The notes under the pieces are model-generated. The model had not been told where the DNA came from, made no database searches, and saw nothing but the letters and a program-made list of their open reading frames with translations. Shown here piece after piece: positions 63,801-64,000 of a stretch of 64,000 bases of DNA. Numbering within the stretch: position 1 is the first letter of the stretch; every line of letters begins with the position of its first letter. Origin of the DNA: Pelagicoccus sp. SDUM812005 (GTDB lineage: Bacteria > Verrucomicrobiota > Verrucomicrobiia > Opitutales > Opitutaceae); the NCBI RefSeq assembly GCF_031127875.1, contig NZ_JARXIA010000023.1:37112-101111 (forward strand). Direction: 5' to 3'. The translations under genes and the position numbers were made by a program.

Positions 63801-64000
63801 AGGAACGCCAAAGTACCACAAGCCCTTTCCGGCGCCCATCATACGTTTACACGGTATAGACGGAAGGCGCAGCAGTCGCTACGCCTCCCCTATAAAAGCG
63901 ACTATAGCATTTTTCGTTTGATCATTCGCATAAGGTAGGGCGGGACCGCCGGGCACGCCGCGTTTCCCTCATCACACAGTACGACTAACTAAACGAAAAA

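Noticed and set aside
1..64000. Mobile element, prophage, CRISPR or defence island
   Set aside because: No transposase, integrase, phage structural gene, direct-repeat array or defence protein was found; the repeats present are gene duplications.

Overview
The window reads as a polysaccharide-utilisation region of a marine Verrucomicrobiota bacterium, most likely order Opitutales/Puniceicoccales (a Pelagicoccus-, Coraliomargarita- or Lentimonas-like lineage). The evidence is the large TonB-dependent receptors whose mature N-termini carry the acidic 'FELSPFxV ... GYxAxxTLAGGR' signature, the absence of any SusD-like partner, the many family-1 sulfatases and fucosidases, and PVC-type c-cytochrome and DUF1080 proteins. 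No rRNA, tRNA, IS element or CRISPR array was seen. The genus is inference.

Layout. 1-784: end of a LigD-type NHEJ protein. 892-2318: a MerR/GyrI regulator pair. 2655-6008: a large secreted protein of unknown core fold. 6246-16836 (minus strand): fucosidase GH29, TonB receptor, a paralogue of the 2655-6008 protein, and a GH28-type beta-helix enzyme. 17126-19837: a histidine kinase with two discoidin-like sensor domains plus a NarL-type regulator. 19870-38572 (minus): twelve genes in one direction (GH28, GH116, a 57-codon sulfatase remnant, acetylesterase-like hydrolase, two sulfatases, a two-domain esterase, a PhoD phosphatase, a GH29-DUF1080 fusion, a c-cytochrome, a beta-propeller dehydrogenase-like protein, another GH28). 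38852-41583: a second discoidin histidine kinase/NarL pair. 41633-63800 (minus): PL8 lyase, GH28-like helix protein, sulfatase, divergent GH95-like enzyme, sulfatase, TonB receptor, a truncated GH95 3' end, DUF1080 protein, a second and related TonB receptor, and an intact GH95 fucosidase.

How it works together (inference from families): outer-membrane TonB receptors import pieces of a sulfated, acylated, fucose- and uronate-bearing polysaccharide (fucoidan or a fucosylated glycosaminoglycan-like or galacturonan-like polymer). Sulfatases and esterases strip decorations, GH29/GH95 remove fucose or a related sugar, and PL8/GH28/GH116 and possibly the two orphan giant proteins attack the backbone. 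Each kinase gene is divergent from a catabolic gene run, as expected if it switches that run on when its periplasmic sugar-binding-like domains meet substrate.

Genome dynamics are visible. The TonB receptor plus upstream region plus GH95 3' end has been duplicated (55189-55913 versus 60694-61430), three close GH28 paralogues are spread over 32 kb, both the orphan protein and the kinase/regulator pair are duplicated, and a deletion has fused a signal peptide to the last ~30 residues of a sulfatase (34006-34179).
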